Shown here: positions 10,879-20,787 of the stretch, piece by piece
How the letters are laid out: every line of letters starts with the position of its first letter
How positions within the stretch are numbered: the first letter of the stretch is position 1
NCBI RefSeq assembly: GCF_963678635.1
Contig: NC_087064.1
Coordinates: 59,838,338-59,902,337, forward strand
Origin: Symsagittifera roscoffensis
Lineage: Eukaryota > Xenacoelomorpha > Acoela > Convolutidae
DNA length: 64,000 nt
Direction: 5' to 3'
Made by a program: the position numbers and the translations under genes
The notes under the pieces: model-generated
Seen by the model: the letters and a program-made list of their open reading frames with translations, nothing else
What the model was told of the DNA's origin: nothing
Databases searched by the model: none

Positions 10879-11417
10879 TCAGCACAGTCCCGAATAGCCC
10901 TGTCCAAATGTCTTGAATCGGTGGCAGTTCATAGTGTGTCGACCCCTCTTCACCTAAAAATCAGAAGAAAAATGTTCATTTTTTGTTCTACCTACTGGCT
11001 GATTTGGAATATTCCACAAATAACACAGAAATTTAAATACATCTTTTTTATCTTAAATCTCAATTCGTAAATCTAGATAGTTTGTTTAGTTTAAATTACT
11101 AACAGCTCTGTATGCTGGACTATCAGCGAAGTTATCCTCGAACATTCCGAGCTGCTGTCGTTTGAACTGCTCGCTCTCGCTCTCCCCGCCTCTCGGCTCC
11201 TCTTCGTCTTCGCCCTCGATCGTCTCGTCCCCCTGCTGACCATATATGGCAGCTAGTCTATGCCACAACTCGTTCGCATCTGAGTCGTACCCTCCTCCGT
11301 AGAGTTGGTTGCTGTTGCTCTCGGTTTTGGCGAAGTGTCGTTTGTCGGTAGGCATGAAACAACTCGCCGTCCAAACTGACAGGACAGAGAGAATGATTAG
11401 CGACTGCTCAAAGAAAA
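10879..11417 (-). CDS. Secreted neuropeptide/hormone-like prepropeptide (3' part, two exons)
   Basis: The upstream exon (11104-11417) follows the acceptor TTTATATTTCAG. It first encodes a hydrophobic signal-peptide core (LIILSVLSVWTASC), then PTDKR, a linker rich in G, D and E (YGGGYDSDANELW, EGEDEEEPRGG), and then QFKR. The base composition is far more GC-rich than its surroundings and the codons are strongly purine-first. The start methionine must lie in an unidentified exon further upstream. Without splicing the frame stops at 11086. Using donor GCT|GTTAGT and acceptor ATTTTTAG (intron 10954-11103, 150 nt) the next exon (10879-10953) continues VKR and ends ...CHRFKTFGQGYSGLC, stop, with AATAAA close behind. 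Three KR sites in register and a C-terminal pair of cysteines are the layout of a peptide-hormone precursor. A weaker donor (GTAATT) would put the last exon in another open frame (...YELPPIQDIWTGLFG...), so the last exon's frame is unproven. No family assigned. Confidence 0.6.
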
Positions 11418-11528
11418 CTGAAATATAAATATAAGACTGCTTGAAAACTTGTATTTCGACAATAAGATTTCTATCTTGTTATTTGCTATTCGACAAGATC
11501 TTTCTTTGGTGAACAAAAAATGGATCTA

Positions 11529-11691
11529 CTTAACAATCTACCCCCATCCTTTTCAAGAAAAGGGGATTGTTAAGCAGATTAAGTTAGCCGAATTTTCGAA
11601 CAATCAGAATGCAGCAAAATTAGAATTCTCAATAGAAAGCTCTAGTGCTTTTTACCTTCTTTATTTATAGGGGTGGAAATTCTTAAGTAGA
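11529..11691 (+). repeat. Hairpin-bearing repeat family G, copy 2
   Basis: The hairpin is TTAACAATC...CCCC...CCTTTTC-AA-GAAAAGG GG...GATTGTTAA, followed by AATAGAAAGCTCT, TATAGGGG and TTCTTAAGTAGA in the same order as copy 1 (346-500). The inner stem has changed sequence but still pairs. Confidence 0.65.
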
Positions 11692-12971
11692 TACTATATC
11701 GTGTGGGGGGAGGGAGGTTGTTATTTAGATCCCAAAAAATGAAAACTTTTTAAAGGCCCACTGACGCTAATATATAGATACAAAAGCACAATCCTTGTTT
11801 TTTTGGAAAATATCAACAAAAAATTCAGTTTAATGGCGTCCGCTCGCCCTTCAAAAATGAGGCATATGATGCAGTTAAATATTGTCATCATGGATTAAAA
11901 ATATATATTAATCTCTTGATTCAATTTTCTTAATTGTAACAGTAATTAGTAATCATTTTTTTGCGGAACTCGAACAGAAAACAATTGGCCTACAGTAAAA
12001 AAAAAACCAGGAGCCAATTATAATCACAAAACCATTCAAGTTAGAACTTTTTACAGTCAACAATCATGAATGATGACGCAAATAAATTATCATTTAGCAA
12101 AAAAATATATATTTTGTTGTATAGAATCAAAATCGTATTTACTTCATTTGCTCCAATAGATTGACAGACTACACCTTCATTTTTACTTGGGCATACTTTT
12201 TTAAACAAAAACATTGGAAAAACCTCAAAGCCAAAAATAATATAGGAAACACGGCGTTCATTAAAAATGAAAAGATTTAACATAATTTGCAGCTATTTTT
12301 GTCGATAAAAAGCACCTGCGCATTTGAAAACAAGATTTCTTTGAAAAAATAGCTTGTTAAACAAAAAGTGTTTTGGAAACTCAAACCAATGTCGCCATAT
12401 TTAGAATGATACTACTGATACGTCTCAAATGTGTGGGAGCATCGCTGAAGGTGCATAGTGTCGACTTCCGGTCGAGATGTCGTGAATAAATAACAATGTT
12501 TTTCTAATCTAAATGTTGAGGGGGAATATAATCCCACAATATGTGAAATGGAGAAGTAAACAACTGTTGTGCAATCAGACCAAAAAATCCGGCCATATTT
12601 ATCTTCGATCTGAAAAACTCAATTTGTTTTGTTCTGGGATTTCTGCGGTTAAGTATTCTGTCGTAGAAGGTGTGTTTTTCATCCCGGTTTTGAAAAGTTA
12701 ACTTTTGCAATCAAAAGTTTGTGAAATAGGCTCTTATTTGTAAATATGCTCTTTTTATTTAGCCCTGTCAACAATTTTCTGTAAAACAAACTTATTCGTC
12801 ATCAGTTTTACTTTTTAAAGCGTAGAAACTGCCACATAATCTTTAAAATTTTCAATTTAAAACTTTTTACTCAATAGCAGTATGCCGTGAAGTTTTTTCA
12901 CAGCAAAAAAAAACTTAAAACACTTGCAAAAACTTAAAACACTTGCAAAATGGCAAACGCAAAAGTTAAGC
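11692..12971. other. Mostly AT-rich; one GC-richer island near 12410-12495
   Basis: The island read on the minus strand shares GTCGACA..CTATG and ACATTTG, in the same order, with the last exon of the prepropeptide gene. It could be a decayed duplicate exon or chance. There is a direct repeat AACTTAAAACACTTGCAAAA at 12908-12949. No exon is called here. Confidence 0.35.
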
Positions 12972-13270
12972 AGCAAGGATTGCCGGTTACTGTGCAAGTA
13001 GCACAGAATGCTGCGACCATAGTCTTTAGAAAACTACGGTTTAGAAGTTTTTTTTTCAAATTAGTGCAGTTTTTCGGCTTGGCGTGATAAAAGGATCTGA
13101 CGCAAAAATATAATATAAGCATATTAGGCAGTCATAGTAAGATAGGCAAATTGGACAAAAGGTTTTGTAGAAAGTTTTTCAATGGTCTTAACAAAAAACA
13201 TTTTTGATTTTGGTTAGCTTTCTTGAGACCAGAATTATTTCCAAAATTTTGATCTTGCCCATCAAATTTT
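12972..13270 (+). mobile_element. Family D element, copy 3 (3' truncated)
   Basis: AGCAAGGATTGCCGGTTAC, a perfect hairpin CTGTGC-AAGTA-GCACAG, then GAATGCTGCGACCATAG. The early D body follows (GATAAAAGGATCTGACG, CAGTCATAGTAAGATAGGCAAA) and fades after about 300 bp. Confidence 0.75.
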
Positions 13271-13711
13271 TTATAAGCTATAGAGTCGAAGTATAAGTGC
13301 GGTAAAATTTTTTCGAGACATGATTAAACCTTATTTTTTATGATACATTTATTTTGACTAAAATTCGTTACGGACATATTCAGCAGCGCACATAGCGCAG
13401 AGAATTTTTCAGCTGAACAAAAATTCTAAAATTTAAGAATTACTGTATCGAGAACGTTTTTAAAACAAACAAGGGATAAAATAATTCCAGTTTTCCGGCA
13501 GAAAACCCTTTAAATTATTATTATCTGAATTGGTGTGCTAGTGTTACACTCTCTGTTTTTCTACTTGGTGAATTTGGTTTATATACCGGTCTGGTAAAAA
13601 AAATCATGTTTACTTCGATATTTTTGTTCATAATAAACCATTCAACAAAAAATAAATTTTAGAAATTGTTAAACAATTTCAATAAAACTTATTTTTGCCC
13701 TACGTGTCTAG

Positions 13712-13735
13712 GACAAAATACTGACAAAATTGTGC
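13712..13735 (+). CDS. 24-nt microexon candidate (DKILTKLC)
   Basis: The acceptor ...CCCTACGTGTCTAG, eight in-frame codons (DKILTKLC) and donor GTGAGT form a symmetrical phase-0 microexon. Taken alone this could arise by chance. It is listed because its length and phase match the candidates at 10689 and 20764. Confidence 0.25.
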
Positions 13736-14393
13736 GTGAGTTGGAAGTTGGTTTTTGTGAACAAAAAAGATTGGATTTTTTCTGAATTTCTTAACTCAAT
13801 CTTCGCGCAATCTCAAAAAGTGATAATTTTTGTGTCTATTCCCAGAACATTAAACCAATTAGCTTGTCACTGTTCTTTTTGATGAATATCTTTTATCTCA
13901 AGTTTCATCCGAAATATCTTTCATCTCAGCATGCCCAAACAAGTAGTTTCCTAAACTCTATAACTAAAACTATTTTGAAATTTTAGGATCAAGGCATCAA
14001 ATTTTCAGATGCTAAAACATCAACTCAAAATTGTTCGTCAAAAAGTCTCAATTGCACCAGAAAAAAATCAATGCGTCTTTTTATTCAAAATTTTAAATAC
14101 CTAGAGTGAAATGCTGAATTAAATTTTGACATTTTTTATCACCCGCACTGATAAAATATGCATGAAAATCGATTCACGATAGCGCATTCAGATACGTAAA
14201 TCGACTACTTAGAATTAGTTAAATGGATTTGTACGGTAGAAACAAAATCATTTTCATTGCCCATAAAAAATGATTTAAATTGATTTACATAAATTTTTTC
14301 TAGGCACTGAAATCCATCAAAGTCCCAGCAAAATTGATTTAAAGCAACTATTCTCTGTGTTTCGAAAATTGAGTAATTTTTTGTACCCAAGAA

Positions 14394-14790
14394 AAATCTC
14401 CATTGATGCTGCAGAGTGCAAGTAACAATGGAGGTGGGTTTTTAACCGTAAACAATTGTGATGAAGGGAATTCCTTCCTTTTTAAATATTGCAAATTTAA
14501 GGGCTCTGGCGTTATGAAAAGAAGTTGTATGCAAAAAACCTCCAACTGTCATTTCCTTAACAACGTTTCAGGCGCAGTTATAATAAGCAAATGGCAGATA
14601 TGTGAAAAGTTCAAATAAGAACACTTCTTTTTGGTGCCAATTCATTTTTTCAGGCCAAGCATCTGAACTAAAGTCAAATAAAAACTGGGCAAAATCTAAT
14701 GAAATTGATCTGAATGAATTTTATTGTTACGCACAATGCAAAAAAACCAAAAACAATTGTAATCAACAAAAGGGACGAAAATGGATTTGA
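14394..14790 (+). CDS. Beta-helix-like coding segment, two exons with a 52-nt intron
   Basis: The first exon reads NNGGGFLTVNNCDEGN, then FLFKYCKFKGSG and SNCHFLNNVSGAVII. By hand count about 41 of 62 codons are purine-first. The N-G-G-x-F and N-C-x-F-x-N-N pattern resembles coils of right-handed beta-helix (Pmp-like) proteins; this is a pattern resemblance only. A donor ATAT|GTGAAA (intron 14602-14653) and acceptor ATTTTTTCAG join it in frame to an exon ending ...YCYAQCKKTKNNCNQQ...KWI, stop at 14788-14790. The 5' boundary is uncertain; the frame is closed by a TGA near 14371. A different frame is open after TTTTTTCTAG from 14304 to 14425 and ends at a possible donor GTAACA, so an alternative first exon exists. 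Confidence 0.45.
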
Positions 14791-16258
14791 AGCATATTGA
14801 AAATTGATTTTCAGCTACAAATTTGTATCAATTTTAAAAGATGTTTAATTGATGCAAATCAATTTTTTTACAATGTTTTTGCTACTTCATCAGTATCATC
14901 TGTTTACATTATCTGTTGCAATCAACTTCTTTTCAGTTTGGGCGGTGATTTTCTCGCAATAACAATATTTCGTTCACATTGAATTTGAAAATGTAACTGA
15001 ATTAAATAAATTAATCAAACCTAATTATTGTGCTTTTTAATAAAAAAATATCAAGTATAAAAAAAATTGGAAAAATATTTAAAGTGGGATACTGAAGTCA
15101 ACAAGTATTTGAAAAGTAGAGTTTGAAATAATTTCAGAAATAGTTTCCAGGTTCAAAAATCGACAGCATGGGCTCAACTATGATATTACAAATAAGACTT
15201 TTTACGATGTGTGAAGATCGTGAAAGTCAAATATTTTGGCCATTTGCAGTTCCGTCGGTGTTCAGTACAAAAAATTTTTGTCGCGCCTTTGAAGCAAACT
15301 GATATCTGTATTGGTAAAATGATCTTGACATGCTATTTCTTCGGGGTCCCTTCGACTTCTTACTACGCGTTAAAATTTTTCTTATACTTCTTTGTAACCT
15401 TATATCTAAAGCACTTTAAAAATATCGGTAGGTTAAAACAACTGAATTTTGTAGGAAAAATTGTTTTTTTTTTCATTTTTGCTTGGCAAAGTTTCTCTTA
15501 TTAAAAAACACCTCAAAAATAAATATTCCTTGACTTTTTTCGAAAGTTTGATTGGCTTAAAGTTCCAAAACAATTAAGGTAGAGCTCCGAACAACAGAAA
15601 AAAATTCTAAACACAATTTATTTAAAACACGGAAAATTTCAAAATTCATGTGTCAATTTCTAAAACAACACAAAATTCTAAACACAATTTATCTGAATTA
15701 AAGAAAGTTTCAAAATTCAAACTTCAATTTCAAACTCCAACATTTTCGCGCTGTATGATAATGAAATACGTTTTCAGTCGACAACATTTAATCCATAACT
15801 TTGTAACTGGTAATTTTCATAGCATCTGTGGATTTTTCAAAAAAAATTTAAAATAAACATATTTTGAAAAATCTTTATTTTTTTTTGAATTTTTTTCTAA
15901 GCTTTTGAAAATACTGATTTTTTTCTGAGAAGTTAAAGAAGGATCAAAACGTTTAAGACATTGCCATGGTATAAGCAGTCTCGATGCAACCGAATAATTG
16001 ATATTGGTTCTGTAAGCAAAAGCAAGCTAAAAATTCGAAGGATCAAAATTGATTAGCTTCATGAAATTTTATTTTTATCAAAAAGTCTCCAAAAGAATTT
16101 TAATGATTTTCAAATTAATCAAGGTTTTGCTCTAAAAATTCTTAGAATGTTTTTAGTTTGAAATATTTTGGTTGATGACATAAGAATATGTGAATCATCG
16201 CTGATAGATTTCATGATCGTAATACCCTGCTCAACATTCTCCCGTATCCAGGGGATTT
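14791..16258. other. AT-rich region, no firm gene
   Basis: One acceptor-like CTTCTTTTCAG near 14937 is followed by a short frame LGGDFLAITIF, which may be a remnant of the beta-helix-like gene. AACACAATTTAT recurs near 15612 and 15678. Nothing else supported. Confidence 0.4.
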
Positions 16259-16925
16259 TCTTCACACGATCTGAAATTCATAATTTCTTACACTAGTTTT
16301 TTCTCAGATCTGAAATTCTATACTTCAAATATGGATAAGAATTTGAAAACTTTAGTTCTGAAATTTGGATCTGAAATAGAAAATTTCAGGTCTGAAATAA
16401 ACTTGAAAAATAAAATTTCAGATCTGAAATTAGATATAAGAAACCCTTTGCTCAGCAAACAATTGAGTTTTTATTTTTCGATGTTTTTGCAATACACTAT
16501 TATGTTTAGATTAACTAGCGGTAGAAAAAAATTTCCAATTAATTTCACAAACAGTTTTTTTCGGACTAAATTTCTTGTTCAACTGTGATAAAAAGTTTTC
16601 AAAAACTGTAAGAAAACTTATCAATTTCTTGGCTTTAATGCGTTACTTATGCGTTTCCAATGCTTACCTCATGCTTGCTGATTACCTGGTAGTAGCTAGC
16701 AGAAGCTATCAAATACAAAAGTATCAAAAGTAGCAAAAATTGTGTCAAAATCAGTCGAAATAACCCAGAAAAACCAAATTTCATATCTGAAGTTAGATCT
16801 GAAATAACTCATTCCTAAAGTATCCAAGCGTTATTTTAACATTTCGCAACCCGTTTCAGATCTGAAAAAATATATTTTTCAGATCTGAATTAGAACATTT
16901 ACTAGGTACGGGTTGTGAAACAACT
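16259..16925. repeat. Cluster of palindromic TTTCAGATCTGAAA motifs
   Basis: The palindrome or close variants occur repeatedly at about 16270-16450 and again at 16786-16895. The right group lies inside a larger hairpin, TTTCGCAACCCGT at about 16842 pairing with ACGGGTTGTGAAA at about 16910. The arrangement suggests subterminal repeats of a mobile element, but its ends are not defined. Confidence 0.6.
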
Positions 16926-17504
16926 TTTAAGTATGACAAACTTTTCAACATATTGTGAAAAACGGCTATTTTCATTTTTCTATTCATCTCGTCCTGTTTT
17001 CGTTCAACAAATTGCAATGATTGCCTATCTGAGGTTTTTTAAATCGACATAGCAAATGTGCGCTGATAAAGAACGTTATAACAGTTTGTTATCTCATCTA
17101 TAAATAAGTTGAAGAATACCAAAAGATTATGAAAACATCAGAACCAATTGTTAAATTGTCATCAGCCACAGATTATCTACCCCACGAAGGAGATGAAATT
17201 TTATTGAACTTGTCAATTGAAATCCTTTTCCTTTGTTTTGAGCATTGTTCAGGCTAAACAGAGAGGGGTGTTTATCTTCCATTCTACGCTTCTGTGACTA
17301 TTCAATCTAAATTGAACTACCTTCAATTAAATATAACTGTAAGAGCAATAAAAAAGCCAAATTAGCCTCTCCCATTATTGTTTTCCTAATGAGCCAATCG
17401 AGCGAATCGAAAGCGGAAGTTTTAATTCACGCGTAACGCTCTTTTTGATATATCTATACTTCAACGAAAATTAAGGAATCAGGACATCTTCTTTTTAAAT
17501 TAAA

Positions 17505-17716
17505 CTAGACTGCTCGTATATCAAGGCAAAGCCCTGAATGTTCCAAGTACTCTTTATTGTCGACCACAATTTTTTGTTCCGACTTTCCTAAAGGAAGTGG
17601 CGGAATATTTGTGCTCAGGGTGATTTTTTTTATTCAGACAAAAATCGGTTTTTAACCAGCCATTTTTAACGAAATTTTTTTTATATCAGTCAAAAGATAT
17701 TACGAGCAGTCTTGTT
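17505..17716 (+). mobile_element. Family A/B deletion derivatives in tandem
   Basis: A B-type start (GACTGCTCGTATATC, AAGGCAAAGCCCTGAATGTTCC) is followed at 17574 by a very short A-like copy. That copy has TTGTTCCGACTTTCC..., GCTCAGGGTG and TTTTTAACCAGCCATTTT, and closes abruptly with ACGAGCAGTCTTGTT. Confidence 0.7.
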
Positions 17717-17865
17717 TTAGTTTCAAAATATTAAGTGAAAAAATTGAACAAAAAATTTGAAAAAAAAAGAATTTTTATTCTTAATTTCTTAATTTATATC
17801 GCGAGATATTTATCACAATTTGAATTATACTTCGTCAAATAAGTCCGAGATTCACACTTCGTAAA

Positions 17866-18084
17866 AAAAATGATCAAATGAGAAAAATCTTTTCAAATTT
17901 GAGCCGCAGACAACAAAATTTTTCACATGGTTTGAAAAAACTCCGCCAAAGAACTTCAGTTTGAAAATTGAATATTGACAAAATGAAAAAAAAAAACATC
18001 CCAAGCACAAATATTTCGCACTTTCTTCGAAAGTCGGAACAACTACACTGATTTTATATCAGGGCAAAACCCTGAATGATCACT
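17866..18084 (-). mobile_element. Family A fragment (minus) abutting a B-type end
   Basis: The A end is reversed: TTTTCAAATTTGAGC..., AAGCACAAATATTTCGCACTTTC, GAAAGTCGGAACAA. The inner hairpin ACTTTC-GAA-GAAAGT is perfect. Next comes TATATCAGGGCAAAACCCTGAATGA, a B/C-type start with its hairpin. Confidence 0.65.
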
Positions 18085-18660
18085 TTACCCCTGTAAGGGA
18101 GACTATGTATGATACACTCGTATTATGTTATTACGTAACTAATAACTAATGTCAAGATCATCGCAGTAGTTAGCGTAACCATCATGTACCGCCATTGGCG
18201 ACGGTGTTTAGATGAATTCAAGTTGATTCTCCTACGTCTTATTATNNNNNNNNNNNNNNNNNNNNNNNNNNNNNNNNNNNNNNNNNNNNNNNNNNNNNNN
18301 NNNNNNNNNNNNNNNNNNNNNNNNNNNNNNNNNNNNNNNNNNNNNNNNNNNNNNNNNNNNNNNNNNNNNNNNNNNNNNNNNNNNNNNNNNNNNNNNNNNN
18401 NNNNNNNNNNNNNNNNNNNNNNNNNNNNNNNNNNNNNNNNNNNNNGACTGAGTCTCCTCATAAATGGCAATCTTGTGTACACTCGCGGTATATATATGCT
18501 CGCGTTGGTATTTTAATACAGACCAACAAAAAATCAATCTCTTCCTGCATGTGCCCAGCCGGTTGTGCACACCACTATAGCAATTCGCCAATTGTATGAA
18601 TAAAACTGCTTGTTTCCTTATGCTGCACTAAAAAATCGTTCCAAATTGAATAGGCAGCTA
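18085..18660. other. Divergent GC-richer block, possible solo LTR, split by an assembly gap
   Basis: The texture differs from the flanks. The block begins near TGTAAGGGAGAC and includes a TATA-like GCGGTATATATATGC. It has GAATAAAACTGCTTG close to its right side, an order seen in LTRs (TATA then poly-A signal). No target duplication was found, and the gap prevents checking the middle. It sits between MITE fragments. Confidence 0.3.
18246..18445. other. Assembly gap (200 N)
   Basis: Exactly 200 consecutive N. The round length suggests a scaffolding gap of estimated or arbitrary size. Confidence 0.99.
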
Positions 18661-18670
18661 ATTGATTTTA

Positions 18671-19206
18671 TTGTTCCGACTTTCGGTACGAAAGTAACGG
18701 AATATTTGTGCTCGGGGTGGGTTTTTTTTTTCTTCAGACAAATTTCGACTTTTTAACTAGCCATTTTTGACGGAATTTTTTTTATATCATTCAAAAGATA
18801 TTGTTGTCCTGAGCTTAAATTTGAAAAGATATTTCACCTGTGATCATTTTTCGTGGAGTTATGAGGGTTTAAAGATTGCCATGTTGGTCATTTTGAGCAA
18901 TTTGGGACAATTAACGCGCGATATAATTCGCGCTATTAACGCGTAAGCCGTCTTATAAATCGTTCCAAATTGGTTGAAAGAAGCTTCTTTGCCTTAATTG
19001 GTTTGTTACAAGGAGCTAAAACTATCTTTTTGTACTTTATATGGCGTGTGGGGTTATGATTTTCATAAAAAACTTCAAATTTTAGAAAAAAAAAGTTTCA
19101 TTTTATTTTATTTCATTTAACTTTTTTATGCTATTACTGCTGCTCCATAAACCTTAAAAGGCAGTCGGAACATTCAGGGCTTCGCCCTGATACGAGCAGT
19201 CTTGTT
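18671..19206 (+). mobile_element. Family A element, near full length
   Basis: Starts TTGTTCCGACTTTCGGTACG, where ACTTTCG-GTA-CGAAAGT forms a perfect hairpin. The internal part has TTTTTAACTAGCCATTTTTGA, the palindromic GCGCGATATAATTCGCGC and TATGGCGTGTGG. It ends CAGTCGGAACATT, hairpin CAGGGC-TTC-GCCCTG, ATACGAGCAGTCTTGTT. About 535 bp with no coding frame of note; a non-autonomous element. Confidence 0.9.
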
Positions 19207-19485
19207 AACTTCATGCACGACTCAAATTGAAACACTTAATTTTTGATATTATCAGTCCAAAATTATTAATTTTGCCAATATTCTTTTTGAAAAATTATCC
19301 GAGCCGAATTAAAGGGCAATTGAAACATTCAAGGTTTTGCCCTGATACGAGCAATTCTTTCTTCATTATACGGAGATAAATGTTAGGAAAATCGTTGCCC
19401 AATGAACGCATTAGTCAAGATTCAATTTTGTTTGGCTATTGGTTTTCTTCAGTGGCCCTTGAAAACCTATTTTCTAATTGATAAA

Positions 19486-19631
19486 ATAAAATTGAACAAG
19501 AAAACTTTTCAAGTGACAAAAAAAGTTCATAAAAATATGCGTCATGTTTTAATAATGCATAAAATTGAACAAGAAAACATTTCAAGTGACAAAATAGCTA
19601 ATAAAAACTTGCGTCATGTTTTAGCATTTGG
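19486..19631 (+). repeat. Two-copy tandem repeat, 73-bp period
   Basis: ATAAAATTGAACAAGAAAAC starts at 19486 and again at 19559, each unit ending GCGTCATGTTTTA. A 90-codon frame (19402-19674) spans both units, but the period is not a multiple of three, so a conserved repeated protein is unlikely. Confidence 0.8.
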
Positions 19632-19796
19632 AGATTGCCAAGATAAAAAAATCCACAAAATCCTGAAACATTGAAAGAAACTAATTTTTTTGGAGGTGAC
19701 TTTTTCGAAAAATTTTTTAAACTTTTCAAAATTTTATTAATTCTCGCGTTTTATTACAGAGAAATGATTTGAAAAAAAATTTGAGCTTACAATTTT

Positions 19797-20279
19797 TGTA
19801 ACGAGTTTCAAAGAAAACGGAAAATTTATGCTCGGTGTAGTCTTTTTTCAGTCAATTTTTGCCGATAGAAATAATAGTTTTCAAAAAAAAAATTGTAACC
19901 GTTGAAAGTATCAACTTTCTGAGTTAAAATTGAAAAAGATATTTTACCTCCGATTATTTTTTGTAAAGTTCTGGGAGTTTAAAAACTGCCAATTTTCTGG
20001 ACTAAATTATGCGAGCTTAGAATAATTTATTCATATTGCTGAGAGCGTAATGCGAATTATTTATGCGTGGCAAATTATCCCGCACAACAAAAGTGTGCTA
20101 AAATAAATTGAATCTAGCAAATTGGTCGTATTAATTTCGTACGACTCAGAACTTGACACTTTGATAATGACCAAAATTTATAGTTTTTCAATATTTTCTT
20201 TTACCAAAACCTATTTGATATAAATTAAGGGACAGTCGGAACATTCAGGCCTTTGCCCTGATATACGAGCAATCTTGTT
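19797..20279 (+). mobile_element. Family B element, reverse orientation
   Basis: Starts with GAAAACGGAAAATTTATGCTCGG. It carries GAGAGCGTAATGCGAATTATTTATGCG and GTCGTATTAATTTCGTACGACTC and ends AGTCGGAACATTCAGG-CCTTTG-CCCTGATATACGAGCAATCTTGTT. Confidence 0.8.
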
Positions 20280-20763
20280 CTATATTGGCGCGAAAGAGAG
20301 TGAATGAAAGTTTTAATTCTAGACTCCTTCTGATAAAACTGTAGATGTTCTTAATAGCAATCAAAGTGGTCACTGAGGGGTCAAACTACTAAGTGAGGCT
20401 GAAAATCCTCACCGGAACAAAATTTATTTCAAAAAAAATCAGTTGATTTTTCTTTAAAAACAATTTTTGTTCTGACTGGAAGCTTTTAAAAAAACTTCAA
20501 TATCTTTTAATCAAATAGCTTTTAAATGATTTCAGCATTTTACCTATGTAGATGCAGAGAAAACATGCAAAACAAAAAAAATATATTCGTTAATTTCATC
20601 TGTTCAACATCAAAGTTACAATTTCTTGGTCCCGCTCATGGGAAAAATGTTGAAATAGCAAGAAAAATGGTCTGGTAGTAAAAACCTTTTTCGTCCCATT
20701 ATAATACGAAAAACATGTCTAGTCTAAATTGTTTTGTCCCATTGTAACTTCAATTGTCTGTAG
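20280..20763. other. AT-rich stretch before a microexon
   Basis: No exon recognised. Two GTCCCATT motifs (20693 and 20735) and a T-rich run lead to the acceptor TTGTCTGTAG. Confidence 0.4.
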
Positions 20764-20787
20764 GATATTGATGAATTCGAAATCAAA
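20764..20787 (+). CDS. 24-nt microexon (DIDEFEIK)
   Basis: CAATTGTCTGTAG is the acceptor. Eight codons, GAT ATT GAT GAA TTC GAA ATC AAA, give DIDEFEIK; seven of eight are purine-first. The donor is a full-consensus GTAAGT. It is symmetrical, phase 0. The parent gene is unknown, but the acidic composition recalls MVEIDDYP at 10689, about 10 kb upstream. The intervening DNA is largely MITEs, as expected of long introns. Confidence 0.45.

Noticed and set aside
10753-11070. Plus-strand frame with a signal-peptide-like MIVLLLLYVYLLVGFG
   Set aside because: It lies antisense to the last exon and poly(A) signal of the minus-strand prepropeptide gene, and its hydrophobic run comes from AT-rich 3' flank; no separate acceptor-donor support.
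19402-19674. 90-codon frame across a 73-bp tandem repeat
   Set aside because: The period is not a multiple of three, so the frame is an accident of A-rich repeats.
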